Source: Unio delphinus (taxonomy: Eukaryota; Mollusca; Bivalvia; Unionida; Unionidae). Taken from it: a DNA stretch of 64,000 bases. Under the pieces are notes generated by a model, which was not told the DNA's origin, searched no databases, and saw nothing but the letters and a program-made list of their open reading frames with translations. Made by a program: the position numbers and the translations under genes. Shown one piece after another: positions 28,863 to 41,030 of this stretch. Where the stretch lies: the NCBI GenBank assembly GCA_029339505.1, contig JAQISU010000036.1, forward strand, positions 1,022,501 to 1,086,500. Direction: 5' to 3'. Positions within the stretch are counted from its first letter, which is position 1. Each line of letters opens with the position of its first letter.

Positions 28863-30678
28863 CGGAAATCAAATATTCCAACAATAAAAACTTTGAAACA
28901 AAGTATTATCCTTCATACAGATAATATTTCAAGTATTCCTGGAAGACGTGTTTTAATCGAAACTTGCAACTTAGATGATAAAATGCTTTCTTTTCTAGAT
29001 CAGTAGCACACAGAATCATCACAGAAGACTCATCCAATACGATCAAGGGCAATGCAGTGGGACTTCAATGTTCACACTTATTAGAATTTGAAATACGTTC
29101 TCAAATTAAATAGCAGGGAAGTAAGTATAATGTGTATTATGTGTCCTTTATGATCAACTTAATTGCCCTCTTCTAACTAAATATTTCATCACTTCAGAAC
29201 GTATTCTGAAAAGATTCTGGGATTGTAAGGAGTTTGTATTTTATATTCACCCGTAGGTCTTGTCCATAATACGATGAATGATTGGAATTCATTCAGAAGG
29301 CAACCATAACACAACCGGAATATCCCATACCTTTGGACATGTCAAATATGTTTCCAAAGACACTGTCATACCAAGAATATCATTACGTTTGTTTTATTCA
29401 CATTTTATTCTATTGAGAAAACAAATAATGTTAGTTTTTCGCTAAAGGTTATGGCGTTTACTCTTGTATGTTACCTAATTTAAGAGAACGGTTGAGAACA
29501 TATGGCATGTCCAACGGACGGACCATTGAATGGTACCTGAAAGAGGATATTTGCATTACCAATCGACTAAACATTTGCAGTATTTTGAACCGTTTGTTTA
29601 TGTTTATTGACCTCCGTTTTGAAAGTGAGAAATGGAGCATTATTGGCTATCTAAATTCAAATAGTTTGAAATCGTTGAGGACACGCCACATTATTTGTTC
29701 CAAGCTATTTTCACTGCCTATCCTTCACATCCACTTCATAATCCGAGATTGAGAAGTTAGTATGTCTTTCTTCTCGCTACATGCTTGACGTGGTATATGT
29801 AAATGGTGATAACAGTTGTTAGGATAAACAAATGACATTCATATTAGGAGTGGATCTTAAATTATTGAAAATATGAAAGAGAGTATTGCACATATAAACA
29901 TTATTTAACATTATTGAAAAGGAATATAACTTTAGTGTTGATTTCGGTCCTTAAGTTTGCAAGGTTTAACTTATCAAGCATTATATATTAGGTTTGAGGC
30001 TGAATCCTGACATTTGCTCGGTCACATGCCATATGCCACGAATAAGCGTAATCATTATTTGATGCCTTAATAATGTTTGAGAAACACATGCCATGAGGGT
30101 TAATGTAAAGGAAGTGAAGAAATATTCCATATCCGTTATCTCTTTAACACGTTTAATCATGGATGACAAGTATTATTAATAAAATGAACAAGGTTCTTGA
30201 GGTCAAATCTGCCACTTGTACAGTTTACTGATCACACCCGTCACTGTGCGTGTATATTACGCAATAATTGTAATTTGAACCTAAATTTGTTATCATCGGA
30301 TGTGTTTCAAACAGTTCAAACTTCTCGCGGGTGTTTCCTGATTTTGTCGTAAGCAATATGTTTTCTAAACATTTGTTGAACAATGTTTTATATGACCATA
30401 CTGGTTGTTATTTTGTCTATTCATTTGTTATTTCTTTGAAACAAATGGTCACAACGACAGCGTCATTAAATATTATAATCATTTGTTTTGGATGGATATC
30501 GTTTTATTTTATCTTTAGTAAGAAGAATATGTTATCTTTTGATTTCCATTTCAGTGAATTTTAGAGGGAACAAGCAGACTTCGTCTTAAGAATGGCAACT
30601 AAAGACACGATAATCTTGATAAACTACTTTATATACAAAAATGATTTGAAACCTATCATCAATATTTATACAGTTTAC

Positions 30679-30792
30679 CTTCAGAACAGTTCTTCCCTCG
30701 CCAGCCTGATGAACAATTACAGGAGTAGTCGCCAATGGAATTTGAACAGACGCCACCATTCGCACACGGAGAATTTAAACATTCATTGACAT
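30679..30792 (-). CDS. EGF-like domain exon, array unit 9
   Basis: Intact 114-bp phase 1-1 exon. The only change seen is silent, in the Gly codon of WRGKNC. Confidence 0.8.
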
Positions 30793-32608
30793 CTGAAATG
30801 TAATTTTTCAAGACATTACATTTTCAAACACAGTAGTATTCGGCATCTATCATACACTTGAACCATACTACACAGCAGCAGTATAATAGAGAGTTCCAAT
30901 TTAGGTGATCAAAATAATCATTTCCTGTCTATAGCACGATGTGCATCCTCACAGGAGTCCGTGCGAGAAGGACTGCAAACGATGTAATAGTCCAATTGTT
31001 ATCAAATATATTTGGAAGACATTTCTTCAAAAAAATATGAGTTGCTGACAGTATAAGGATGTTTTGACTGTTTCCAGGATTCAGTTTAAATGGGTTCTGC
31101 GGAAAACAAAACTCCATGGTTTCATCTAATATCCTGAATAATTCCTGATTGTTTCAAGCATCTTTAATTTTTATTGTAGTTTCCATTTTGTCCATCATTA
31201 TACGGAAGCTTGGAGTTGTGTCGATACTCCTCTGGTATTCATTCAAAGCGCTCTCTACTTTGGGATTTGTGATACATTTCCCGATTGTCCTGAACATAGT
31301 TCGCGGTACCGTAAATAATATTTTCATGTTTACTTATTGTTCAAAGAATCAAATTTGCCTGTTGCATTTGATTAAACTGTCGGACGTTACTAGTGTTTTA
31401 TACATTCCTAATATCACTGAAAGAAAGAGTCGTTCAGGTCTATTAATGTTACCTGTCCAAAACGTATTTCATTTTAAGTCACCCTGATATTTCTTTGACC
31501 AGATACCTTTGACGTTTGAACATATGCGTCTATGTGTGTTATCACAGATACCTCGAGTATTCGTTTATTTTCAAACATTTTATATCTCCTACGTCTCTGA
31601 GCATAAATTATGATCATTTGTTTCCAATCGTTTGCTTCCGTCTATCGAACACAGTTGCTTTGCTTGATCAGAATCAGCTGCAAATGAGGTAGATAATACA
31701 TCCATGCAAGAATAATAGGTCATTACCGTTGACAGATTTGTTACGCAGCAATAACAAATTGCCGTCAGATTGATAGGATACATACAAAAGAATATTTATT
31801 TTAAATCGATTTCACATAAGTAACAATGTGATGAATTGTTTTACAACCTTATTTAACCTTTAAGAAATGCAAAAGGAATCTGTACGTTTGTTTAGCAAAT
31901 ACTTATTACATTGCAATGTTAAAGTAATAAACAGACAAATATAATGTTCACACTGCATTCAGACTTTTATTTGCTCACGTGTATCGTGTTTGAAGGAGAA
32001 TAAACACTGCATAAGACTTACACAACCTATTAGCAATATATTCATGAAATTAAAGATAATTAAATAAACCGTCATCATCCGTTCCCATTTTGATACGTTT
32101 GGGAATCCACAACAATTGTTTGTTTCTTGAAGAATCATTATGTAAATTGACTTTGGTTATTCAGGTCAAGATAGCAAATTATTGGTACTTCTTGTCCAAC
32201 TATCACTGTCATTTTACATCAAGCGAATGTCAGATTAAAACTCACATTCTTGATCATCAGCAGTGATTCAGAAGGATCAGGCATCTCAACTAAAAGCGAC
32301 TGATATTTAAAAGCGTTGTAGAAATAGCAACACAGAGATTCATAGTTTGGTTCTTCTTCAACTTTTATCCGAACACATGTGTGAGTGGCGTCATTACATA
32401 TTTGAATCGCTTGTGAAAAATGAGAGGTGTATCACTGGTGAACAAGGCAGAAAATGATAATTGTTCTTTCCATTATACTTCAATTGAACTGAGAGCAACA
32501 CAGGTATGCTATGTCGTTTTTTGGTAATTCAAGATAAACAAATCATTCGCTTCATAATGAATTCACATATTGGGCAATATTGACACCAATAATATCCAAA
32601 ACATTTAC

Positions 32609-32723
32609 CATCATAACAGGTCTTCCATTACCAGCATGTTGGACAGTTGCACGAATAATTGCCATTAGAATTGTTTACAGGTGACTCCATGTTGACGCCG
32701 TAAATTTAAACATTCATTGATAT
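32609..32723 (-). pseudogene. Dead EGF exon, unit 9
   Basis: 115 bp with stop and acceptor loss. The T run is broken by a G (gaattgtttac) but the frame stays shifted. Confidence 0.75.
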
Positions 32724-34540
32724 CGGAAATCTAATATTCCAACAATAAAAACTTTGAAACAAAGTATTATCCTTCATACAGATAATATTTCAAGTATTCC
32801 TGGAAGACGTGTTTTAATCGAAACTTGCAACTTAGATGATAAAATGCTTTCTTTTCTAGATCAGTAGAACACAGAATCATCACAGAAGACTCATCAAATA
32901 CGATCAAGGGCAATGCAGTGGGACTTCAATGTTCACACTTATTAGAATTTGAAATACGTTCTCAAATTAAATAGCAGGGAAGTAAGTATAAGGGTGTATT
33001 AAGTGTCTTTTATGATCAACTTAATTGCCCTCTTCTAACTAAATATTTCATCACTTCAGAACGTATTCTGAAAAGATTCTGGGATTGTAAGGAGTTTGTA
33101 TTTTATATTCACCCGTAGGTCTTGTCCATAATACGATGGATGATTGGAATTGATTCAGAAGGCAACCATAACACAACCGGAATATCCCATACCTTTGGAC
33201 ATGTCAAATATGTTTCCAAACACACTGTCATACCAAGCAAATCATTACGTTAGTTTTATTCACATTTCATTCTATTGAGAAAACAAATAATGTTAGTTTT
33301 TCGCTAAAGGTTATGGCGTTTACTCTTGTATGTTACCTAATTTAAGAGAACGGTTCAAAACACATGGCATGTCCAACGGACGGACTATTGAATGGTACCT
33401 GGAAGAGGATATTTGCATTACCAATCGACTAAACATTTGCAGTATTTTGAACCGTTTCTTTATGTTTATTGACCTCCGTTTTGAAAGTGAGAAATGGAGC
33501 ATTATTCGCTATCTAAATTCAAATAGTTTGAAATCGTTGAGGACACGCCACATTATTTGTTCCAAGCTATTTTCACTGCCTATCCTTCACATCCACTTCA
33601 TAATCCGAGATTGAGAAGTTAGTATGTCTTTCTTCTCGCTACATGCTTGACGTGGTATATGTAAATGGTGATAACAGTTGTTAGGATAAACAAATGACAT
33701 TCATATTAGGAGTGGATCTTAAATTATTGAAAATATGAAAGAGAGTATTGCATATATAAACATTATTTAACATTAACAAAAAGGAATATAACTTTAGTGT
33801 TGATTTTGGTCCTTAAGTTTGCAAGGTTTAACTTATCAAGCATTATATATTAGGTTTGAGGCTGAATCCTGACATTTGCTCGGTCACATGCCATATGCCA
33901 CGAATAAGCGTAATCATTATTTGATGCCTTAATAATGTTTGAGAAATACATGCCATGAGGGTTAATGTAAAGGAAGTGAAGAAATGTTCCATATCCGTTA
34001 TCTCTTTAACACGTTTAATCATGGATGACAAGTATTAATAATAAAATGAACAAGGTTCTTGAGGTCAAATCTGCCACTTGTACAGTTTACTGATCACACC
34101 CGTCACTGTGCGTGTATATTACGCAATAATTGTAATTTGAACCTAAATTTGTTATCATCGGATGTGTTTCAAACAGTTCAAACTTCTCGCGGGTGTTTCC
34201 TGATTTTGTCGTAAGCAATATGTTTTCTAAACATTTGTTGAACAATGTTTTATATGACCATACTGGTTGTTATTTTGTCTATTCATTTGTTATTTCTTTG
34301 AAACAAATGGTCACAACGACAGCGTCATTAAATATTATAATCATTTGTTTTGGATGGATATCGTTGTATTTTATCTTTCGTAAGAAGAATATGTTATCTT
34401 TTGATTTCCATTTCAGTGAATTTTAGAGGGAACAAGCAGACTTCGTCTTAAGAATGGCAACTAAAGACACGCTAATCTTGATAAACTACTCTGTATACAA
34501 AATTGCTTTGAAACCTATCATCAATATTTATACAGTTTAC

Positions 34541-34654
34541 CTTCAGAACAGTTCTTTCCTCGCCAGCCTGATGAACAATTACAGGAGTAGTCGCCAATGG
34601 AATTTGAACAGACGCCACCATTCGCACACGGAGAATTTAAACATTCATTGACAT
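34541..34654 (-). CDS. EGF-like domain exon, array unit 10
   Basis: Intact 114-bp phase 1-1 exon with unit-1 type sequence and the same splice sites. Confidence 0.8.
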
Positions 34655-36471
34655 CTGAAATGTAATTTTTCAAGAGATTACATTTTCAAACACAGTAGTA
34701 TTCGGCTTCTATCATACACTTGAACCATACTACACAGCAGCAGTATAATAGAGAGTTCCAATTTAGGTGATCAAAATAATCATTTCCTGTCTATAGCACG
34801 ATGTGCATCCTCACAGGAGTCCGTGCGAGAAGGACTGCAAACGATGTAATAGTCCAATTGTTATCAAATATATTTGGAAGACATTTCTTCAAAAAAATAT
34901 GAGTTGCTGACAGTATAAGGATGTATTGACTGTTTCCAGGATTCAGTTTAAATGGGTACTGCGGAAAACAAAACTCCATGGTTTCATCGAATATCCTGAA
35001 TAATTCCTGATTGTTTCAAGCATCTTTAATTTTTATTGTAGTTTCCATTTTGTCCATCATTATACGGAAGCTTGGAGTTGTGTCGATACTCCTCTGGTAT
35101 TCATTCAAAGCGCAATCTACTTTGGGATTTGTGATACATTTCCCGATTGTCCCGAACATAGTTCGCGGTACCGTAAATAATATTTTCATGTTTACTTATT
35201 GTTCAAAGAATCAAATTTGCCTGTTGCATTTGATTAAACTGTCGGACGTTACTAGTGTTTTATACATTCCTAATATCACTGAAAGAAAGACTCGTTCAGG
35301 TCTATTAATGTTACCTGTCCAAAACGTATTTCATTTTAAGTCACCCTGATATTTCTTTGACCAGATACCTGTGACGTTTGAACATATGCGTCTATCTGTG
35401 TTATCACAGATACCTCGAGTATTCGTTTATTTTCAAACATTTTATATCTCCTACGTCTCTGAGCATAAACCATGATCATTTTGTTCCAATCGTTTGCTTC
35501 CGTCTATCGAACACAGTTTCTTTGCTTGATCAGAATCAGCTGCAAATGAGGTAGATAATACATCCATGCAAGAATGATAGGTCATTACCGTTGACAGATT
35601 TGTTACGCAGCAATAACAAATTGCCCTCAGATTGATAGGATACATACAAATGAATACCTATTTGAAATCGATTTCACATAAGTAACAATGTGATGAATTG
35701 TTTTACAACCGTATTTAACCTTTAAGAAATGCAAAAGGAATCTGTACGTTTTTTTAGCAAATACTTATTACATTGCAATGTTAAAGTAATAAATAGACAA
35801 ATATAATGTTCACACTGCATTCAGACTTTTATTTGCTCACGTATATCGTGTTTGAATGAGAATAAACACTGCATAAGACTTACACAACCTCTTAGCAATA
35901 TATTCATGAAATTAAAGATAATTAAAGAAACCGTCATCATCCGTTCCCATTTTGATACATTTGGGAATCCACAACAATTGTTTGTTTCTTGAAGAATCAT
36001 TATGTAAATTGACTTTGGTTATTCAGGTCAAGATAGCAAATTATTGGTACTTCTTGTCCAACTATCACTGTCATTTTACACTGCGCGAATGTCAGATTAA
36101 AACTCACATTCTTGATCATCAGCAGTGATTCAGAAGGATCAGGCCTCTCAACTAAAAGCGACTGATATTTAAATGCGTTGTAGAAATAGCAACACAGAGA
36201 TTCATAGTTTGGTTCTTCTTCAACTTTTATCCGAACACATGTGTGAGTGGCGTCATTACATATTTGAATCGCTTGTGAAAAATGAGAGGTGTATCACTGG
36301 TGAACAAGGCAGAAAATGATAATTGTTCTTTCCATTATACTTCAATTGAACCGAGAGCAACACAGGTATGCTATGTCGTTTTTTTGGTAATTCAAGATAA
36401 ACAAATCATTCGCTTCATAATGAATTCACATATTGGGCAATATAGACACCAATAATATCCATAACATTTAC

Positions 36472-36586
36472 CATTATAACAGGTCTTCCATTACCAGCAT
36501 GTTGGACAGTTGCACGAGTAATTACCATTATAATTTTTTAGAGGTGACTCCATGTTGACGCCGTAAATTTAAACATTCATTGATAT
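36472..36586 (-). pseudogene. Dead EGF exon, unit 10
   Basis: 115 bp with the same lesions. Confidence 0.75.
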
Positions 36587-38399
36587 CGGAAATCTAATAT
36601 TCCAACAATAAAAACTTTGAAACAAAGTATTATCCTTCATACAGATAATATTTCAAGTAATCCTGGAAGACGTGTTTAATCGAGACTTGCAACTTAGATG
36701 ATAAAATGCTTTCTTTTCTAGATCAGTAGCACACAGAATCATCACAGAAGACTCATCAAATACGATCAAGGGCAATGCAGTGGGACTTCAATGTTCACAC
36801 TTATTAGAATTTGAAATACGTTTTTAAATTAAATAGCAGGGAAGTAAGTATAAGGGTGTATTAAGTGTCTTTTATGATCAACTTAATTGCCCTCTTCTAA
36901 TTAAATATTTCATCACTTCAGAACGTATCCTATAAAGATTCTGGGATTGTAAGGAGTTTGTATTTTATATTCACCCGTAGGTCTTGTCCATAATACGATG
37001 GATGATTGGAATTCATTTAGAAGGCAACCATAACACAACCGGAATATCCCATACCTTTGGACATGTCAAATATGTTTCCAAACACACTGTCATACCAAGC
37101 AAATCATTACGTTTGTTTTATTCATATTTTATTCTATTGAGAAAACAAATAATGTTTTTCGCTAAAGGTTATGGCGTTTACTCTAGTATGTTACCTAATT
37201 TAAGAGAACGGTTCAAAACACATGGCATGTCCAACGGACGGACCATTGAATGGTACCTAAAAGAGGATATTTGCATTACCAATCGACTAAACATTTGCAG
37301 TATTTTGAACCGTTTCTTTATGTTTATTGACCTCCGTTTTGAAAGTGAGAAATGGAGCATTATTCGCTATCTAAATTCAAATAGTTTGAAATCGTTGAGG
37401 ACACGCCACATTATTTGTTCCAAGCTATTTTCACTGCCTATCCTTCACATCCACTTCATAATCCGAGATTGAGAAGTTAGTATGTCTTTCTTCTCGCTAC
37501 ATGCTGGACGTGGTATATGTAAATGGTGATAACAGTTGTTAGGATAAACAAATGACATTCATATTAGGAGTGGATCTTAAATTATTGAAAATATGAAAGA
37601 GAGTATTGCATATATAAACATTATTTAACATTAACGAAAAGGAATATAACTTTAGTGTTGATTTTGGTCCTTAAGTTTGCAAGGTTTAACATATCAAGTA
37701 TTATATATTAGGTTGGAGGCTGAATCCTGACATTTGCTCAGTCACATGCCATATGCCACGAATAAACGTAATCATTATTTGATGCCTTAATAATGTTTGA
37801 GAAACACATGCCATGAGGGTTAATGTAAAGGAAGTGAAGAAATGTTCCATATCCGTTATCTCTTTAATACGTTTAATCATGGATGACAAGTATTAATAAT
37901 AAAATGAACAAGGTTCTTGAGGTCAAATCTGCCACTTGTACCGTTTACTGATCACACCCGTCACTGTGCGTGTATATTACGCAATAATTGTAATTTGAAC
38001 CTAAATTTGTTATCATCGGATGTGTTTCAAACAGTTCAAACTTCTCGCGGGTGTTTCCTGATTTTGTCGTAAGCAATATGTTTTCTAAACATTTGTTGAA
38101 CAATGTTTTATATGACCATACTGGTTGTTATTTTGTCTATTCATTTTGTTATTTCTTTGAAACAAATGGTCACAACGACAGCGTCATTAAATATTATAAT
38201 CATTTGTTTTGGATGGATATCGTTGTATTTTATCTTTGGAAAGAAGATTATGTTATCTTTTGATTTCCATTTCAGTGAGTTTTAGAGGGAACAAGCAGAC
38301 TTCTTCTTAAGAATGGCAGCTAAAGACACGCTAATCTTGATAAACTACTCTGTATACAAAATTGCTTTGAAACCTATCATCAATATTTATACAGTTTAC

Positions 38400-38513
38400 C
38401 TTCAGAACAGTTCTTTCCTCGCCAGCCTGATGAACAATTACAGGAGTAGTCGCCAATGGAATTTGAACAGACGCCACCATTCGCACACGGAGAATTTAAA
38501 CATTCATTGACAT
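38400..38513 (-). CDS. EGF-like domain exon, unit 11
   Basis: Intact 114-bp phase 1-1 exon, still identical in type to the array copies although the rest of this monomer is strongly diverged beyond about 38.9 kb. The sharp drop in similarity suggests that the amplified or gene-converted tract ends just past this exon. Confidence 0.8.
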
Positions 38514-39143
38514 CTGAAATGTAATTTTTCAAGAGATTACATTTTCAAACACAGTAGTATTCGTCTTCTATCATACACTTGATCCATACCACACTGCAGC
38601 AGTTTAAAAGAGAGTTGCAGTTTAGGTGATCAAAATAATCATTTTCTATTTATAGCACAATGTGCATCCTCACAGGATTCCGTGCGAGAAGGACTGCAAA
38701 CGATGTAATAATCCAATTGTTATCAAATATATTTGGAAGACATTTCTTCAAAGAAATATGAGTTGCTGACAGTATAACGATGTATTGACTGTTTCCAGGA
38801 TTCAGTTTAAATGGGTACTGCGGAAAACAAAACTCGATGGTTTCGTCGAATATCCTGAATAATTCCTGATTGTTTCAAGCATCTTTAATTTGGATTGTGG
38901 TTTCCATTTTGTCCATCAATATACGGAAGCTTGGAGTTGTGTCGATACATTTCTGGAATTCATTCAAGGAACTCTTTACTTTGGATTTGTGATACATTTC
39001 CCGATTGTCTTGAACATAGTTCGCGGTACCGTAAATTATATTTTAAGGTTTACTTATTGTTCAAAGAATCAAATTTGCCTGTAGCATTTGATTAAACTGC
39101 CGGACGTTACTATTGTTTTGTACATTCCTAATATCATTGTTAG

Positions 39144-39955
39144 TGTTACGTGCTCAGGCACGAATAAACAGTGACATTGAAAAAGTGAAAATAACGAACT
39201 TGGAAAAACTTAATAAACAATTTATCGAGCACAAATATTTTCCAGAGAGAAAAAAAAAATCACGGTTTTAAGAATCAATTCCAAAATTAATCCAAAAATA
39301 ATTCAAAATATAGTCCACTAGTGACATTGCAAACGTTCTGGTAATAAAATATCTTAATAATTTCAAATTAGAATCTTAGTGAAGCATCCAAGATGGAAGA
39401 TGATGTCACGTGATGAAATCAGTTCTGGTCTGATGAAATTCAATTAGCACAATTATTTTCCAGATAAATAACAAAATAAATCCTCTTGATCCAAACGAAT
39501 CGAAATAATTTCTGTACAAGGTAATTTAAAATAACTCAAAACAATACAACTTAATATTCTAACAGCCCAACTTCTACTAAATAGTTGACTCTAAAACATC
39601 ATTATATACCTGTTTTTACGTAAACAAGGCATGGGTCACATGATCTGCTAGAATCTTTAGAACAAACTTACGTTCGATAAATCTCGTGCACACCGTATGA
39701 CTTAACTAAAAATAGAAAGATGTTTACAACAAAGCTGCATATTGTCCTTGGAATCAACCAATCATTTTAAAAGCTTGTTTAGAACTCTGAAGCCAGGCCC
39801 GAAATGAGGTCAACATCTGGCGTTTATTATTAACGTACAGGTCATCCCACCTTTAAAGAAATATCTGCCAATGAATGAATCTTAAACTTAAAATGAATCT
39901 GACACACAAACAACCAAAAACAAAAACAAATGACTTAAATCAAATATACGTAACA
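39144..39955 (+). mobile_element. Solo-LTR-like insertion (812 bp)
   Basis: Begins TGTTACGT and ends ACGTAACA, a perfect 8-bp terminal inverted repeat with the TG...CA ends of retrotransposon LTRs. It is flanked by GTTAG and GTAAG, a 5-bp target duplication with one mismatch. In array units the insertion point is uninterrupted (atatcactgaaagaaag), so the empty site is visible ten times in this window. It has no coding capacity. Its first 60 bases match, inverted, the sequence ending at 43693. Confidence 0.7.
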
Positions 39956-40436
39956 GTAAGAAAGACTCGTTCAGGTCAATATTAGGGCCTATTCGTGTTT
40001 CTTGTCAAAAGCGTATTTCATTGTAATGCTCTCTGATATTTGCTTGACTTGGTACCTTCGACGTTTGATCATATGCGTCTATGTTATCACAGATACCTCG
40101 AGTATTCTTTTATTTTCAAACATTTTATACTCCTAGGTCTCTGTGTAGAAACCATGATCTTTTTTTCCAAAATATTGCTACGGCCTATCGTACACAGTTC
40201 GTTTGCTTGATAAGAATCAACTGCAAGTAATTAATGTATCCAACCGAGAATAATAGGTCATTGCAGTTGACAGATGTGTGACACAGCAATGAAAAATCGC
40301 TATAAGGCTGATACATACAAACATCCTTTTTCATTTCAGTACGTTTGGGAATCCACTACAATTGTTTGATTTTTGAAGTATCATTGTTTAAAGTGGCCTT
40401 GGTTATTCAGGTCAAGTTAGCAAATTACTTTGGTAT

Positions 40437-40677
40437 TTAGTATCCAACTATCACTGACATTGTACATTGCGCGGATGTCAGATTAAAAATCACATTCTTT
40501 ATCATCAGCAGTGATTCAAAAGGATCAGGTTTCTTAACTAAAAGCGAACTATTTTTAAATGCGTTGTTGAAATAGCAACAAAGTGATTCATAGCTTGAAT
40601 TGGGATAATACTGTACTGATATGTTTATTTTATCATAATAACATTTGATGAGGGCTAAAGTAAACAAAATTAAGAAA
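40437..40677 (-). other. Signal-peptide-like ORF in the diverged monomer
   Basis: Homologue of the array's signal-peptide-like ORF in the diverged monomer. It opens MGDEYFLILFTLALIKC, continues through YESLCCYFNNAF and LLMIKN, and stops after IVGY. It is open for about 80 codons despite substantial divergence from the array copies. Differences are about as often replacement as silent, which argues against strong purifying selection. No family recognised. Confidence 0.35.
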
Positions 40678-40734
40678 TATTCGTCGCCCATACCATCTAT
40701 AAAAGGTTTGAGCAATCATGGGATGTATTAATGA

Positions 40735-40875
40735 TTTGTGCTTGGTTCTTGAAGACATCAGCCACTTGTACAGTTGTCTGATCAGGCCCATCACTGTTAT
40801 TGTATGTTGCGACGTAGTCGTAAGGAAAACTAAATTTGTTATCATCCCATGTGATTCTACGTGTTCACCTCCCTC
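40735..40875 (-). other. Unclassified exon-like relic (NNSDGPDQTTVQVAD)
   Basis: One minus-strand frame reads TWDDNKFSFPYDYVATY then NNSDGPDQTTVQVADV before a stop at about 40705. It looks like a beta-sheet extracellular domain fragment, resembling either a fibronectin-III-like strand pair or a YWTD-propeller DG-turn. The array units hold a decayed version at offset about 3340-3460 (THSDGCDQ, followed by a stop in most units; open in unit 5 at about 18562-18792). I cannot assign a family. Confidence 0.25.
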
Positions 40876-41030
40876 CATTAGGTTAAATGTTTGCCGTTAC
40901 ACATTTGTAGAAATGTATCTTTATATCACCTTACTGATAACTAGTTTGTCTATTCATTGGATATTAATTATAAAGATTACAGAAATTGCTTCCTTTAATA
41001 TGAGAATCATTTGTTTTGTTTTATATATAC

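Larger units (their letters stand above)
26670..30530 (-). repeat. Array unit 8
   Basis: Long-form copy. The signal-peptide-like ORF is shortened to 84 codons (28359-28613) by a local change (acatcaagcg instead of acattgcgcg) shared with unit 9. The dead EGF exon here is 114 bp, back in register, because one T of a six-T run is missing. Confidence 0.9.
30531..34392 (-). repeat. Array unit 9
   Basis: Long-form copy. The signal-peptide-like ORF is interrupted by a TGA after 13 codons (gtgtatcactggtg near 32430), a change shared with unit 10. Confidence 0.9.
1..38251. repeat. Tandem array, ten 3.68-3.86 kb units (dimeric higher-order repeat)
   Basis: Ten head-to-tail copies of one unit, phased on the recurring string gttatcttttgatttcc at 1, 3675, 7354, 11218, 15078, 18947, 22809, 26670, 30531, 34393 and 38252. 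Periods are 3674, 3679, 3864, 3860, 3869, 3862, 3861, 3861, 3862 and 3859. By eye, neighbouring units differ only by scattered substitutions and small indels. Each unit is itself two diverged monomers of about 1.93 kb: the EGF exon (offset about 145-260) and its dead paralogue (offset about 2073-2187) lie half a period apart, and flanking tracts also correspond, for example AATACATCCTTATACT in one monomer and AATACACCCTTATACC in the other. The array enters from the left edge, so its true copy number is unknown. Confidence 0.95.
34393..38251 (-). repeat. Array unit 10
   Basis: Last full dimeric unit. It shares the early TGA of unit 9 and the attgctttgaaacc variant with unit 11. Indels in this copy join several plus-strand frames into an accidental 162-codon ORF (36984-37472), which is not counted as a gene. 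Confidence 0.9.
38252..41030 (-). repeat. Diverged single monomer at array edge (unit 11)
   Basis: Up to about 38880 this is a near copy of the array unit. Beyond that, homology weakens and follows only one monomer. With the 812-bp LTR insertion removed, the distance between its EGF exon and the next (38513 to 41279) is about 1.95 kb, one monomer and not a dimer. Relative to the array unit it lacks a stretch corresponding to unit-1 positions 1260-1550, while it keeps a segment (40740-40870) found only in the second monomer of array units. It looks like an unamplified ancestral monomer. Confidence 0.8.

Noticed and set aside
36984..37472. 162-codon plus-strand ORF in unit 10
   Set aside because: The same region in other units is broken into 60-94 codon pieces by stops and indels. 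It arises from array indels and shows no domain.
1..38251. Ribosomal, histone or CRISPR-type array
   Set aside because: The unit has no rRNA, 5S or histone sequence, and the 3.86-kb repeat length excludes CRISPR. It is intron/exon DNA.
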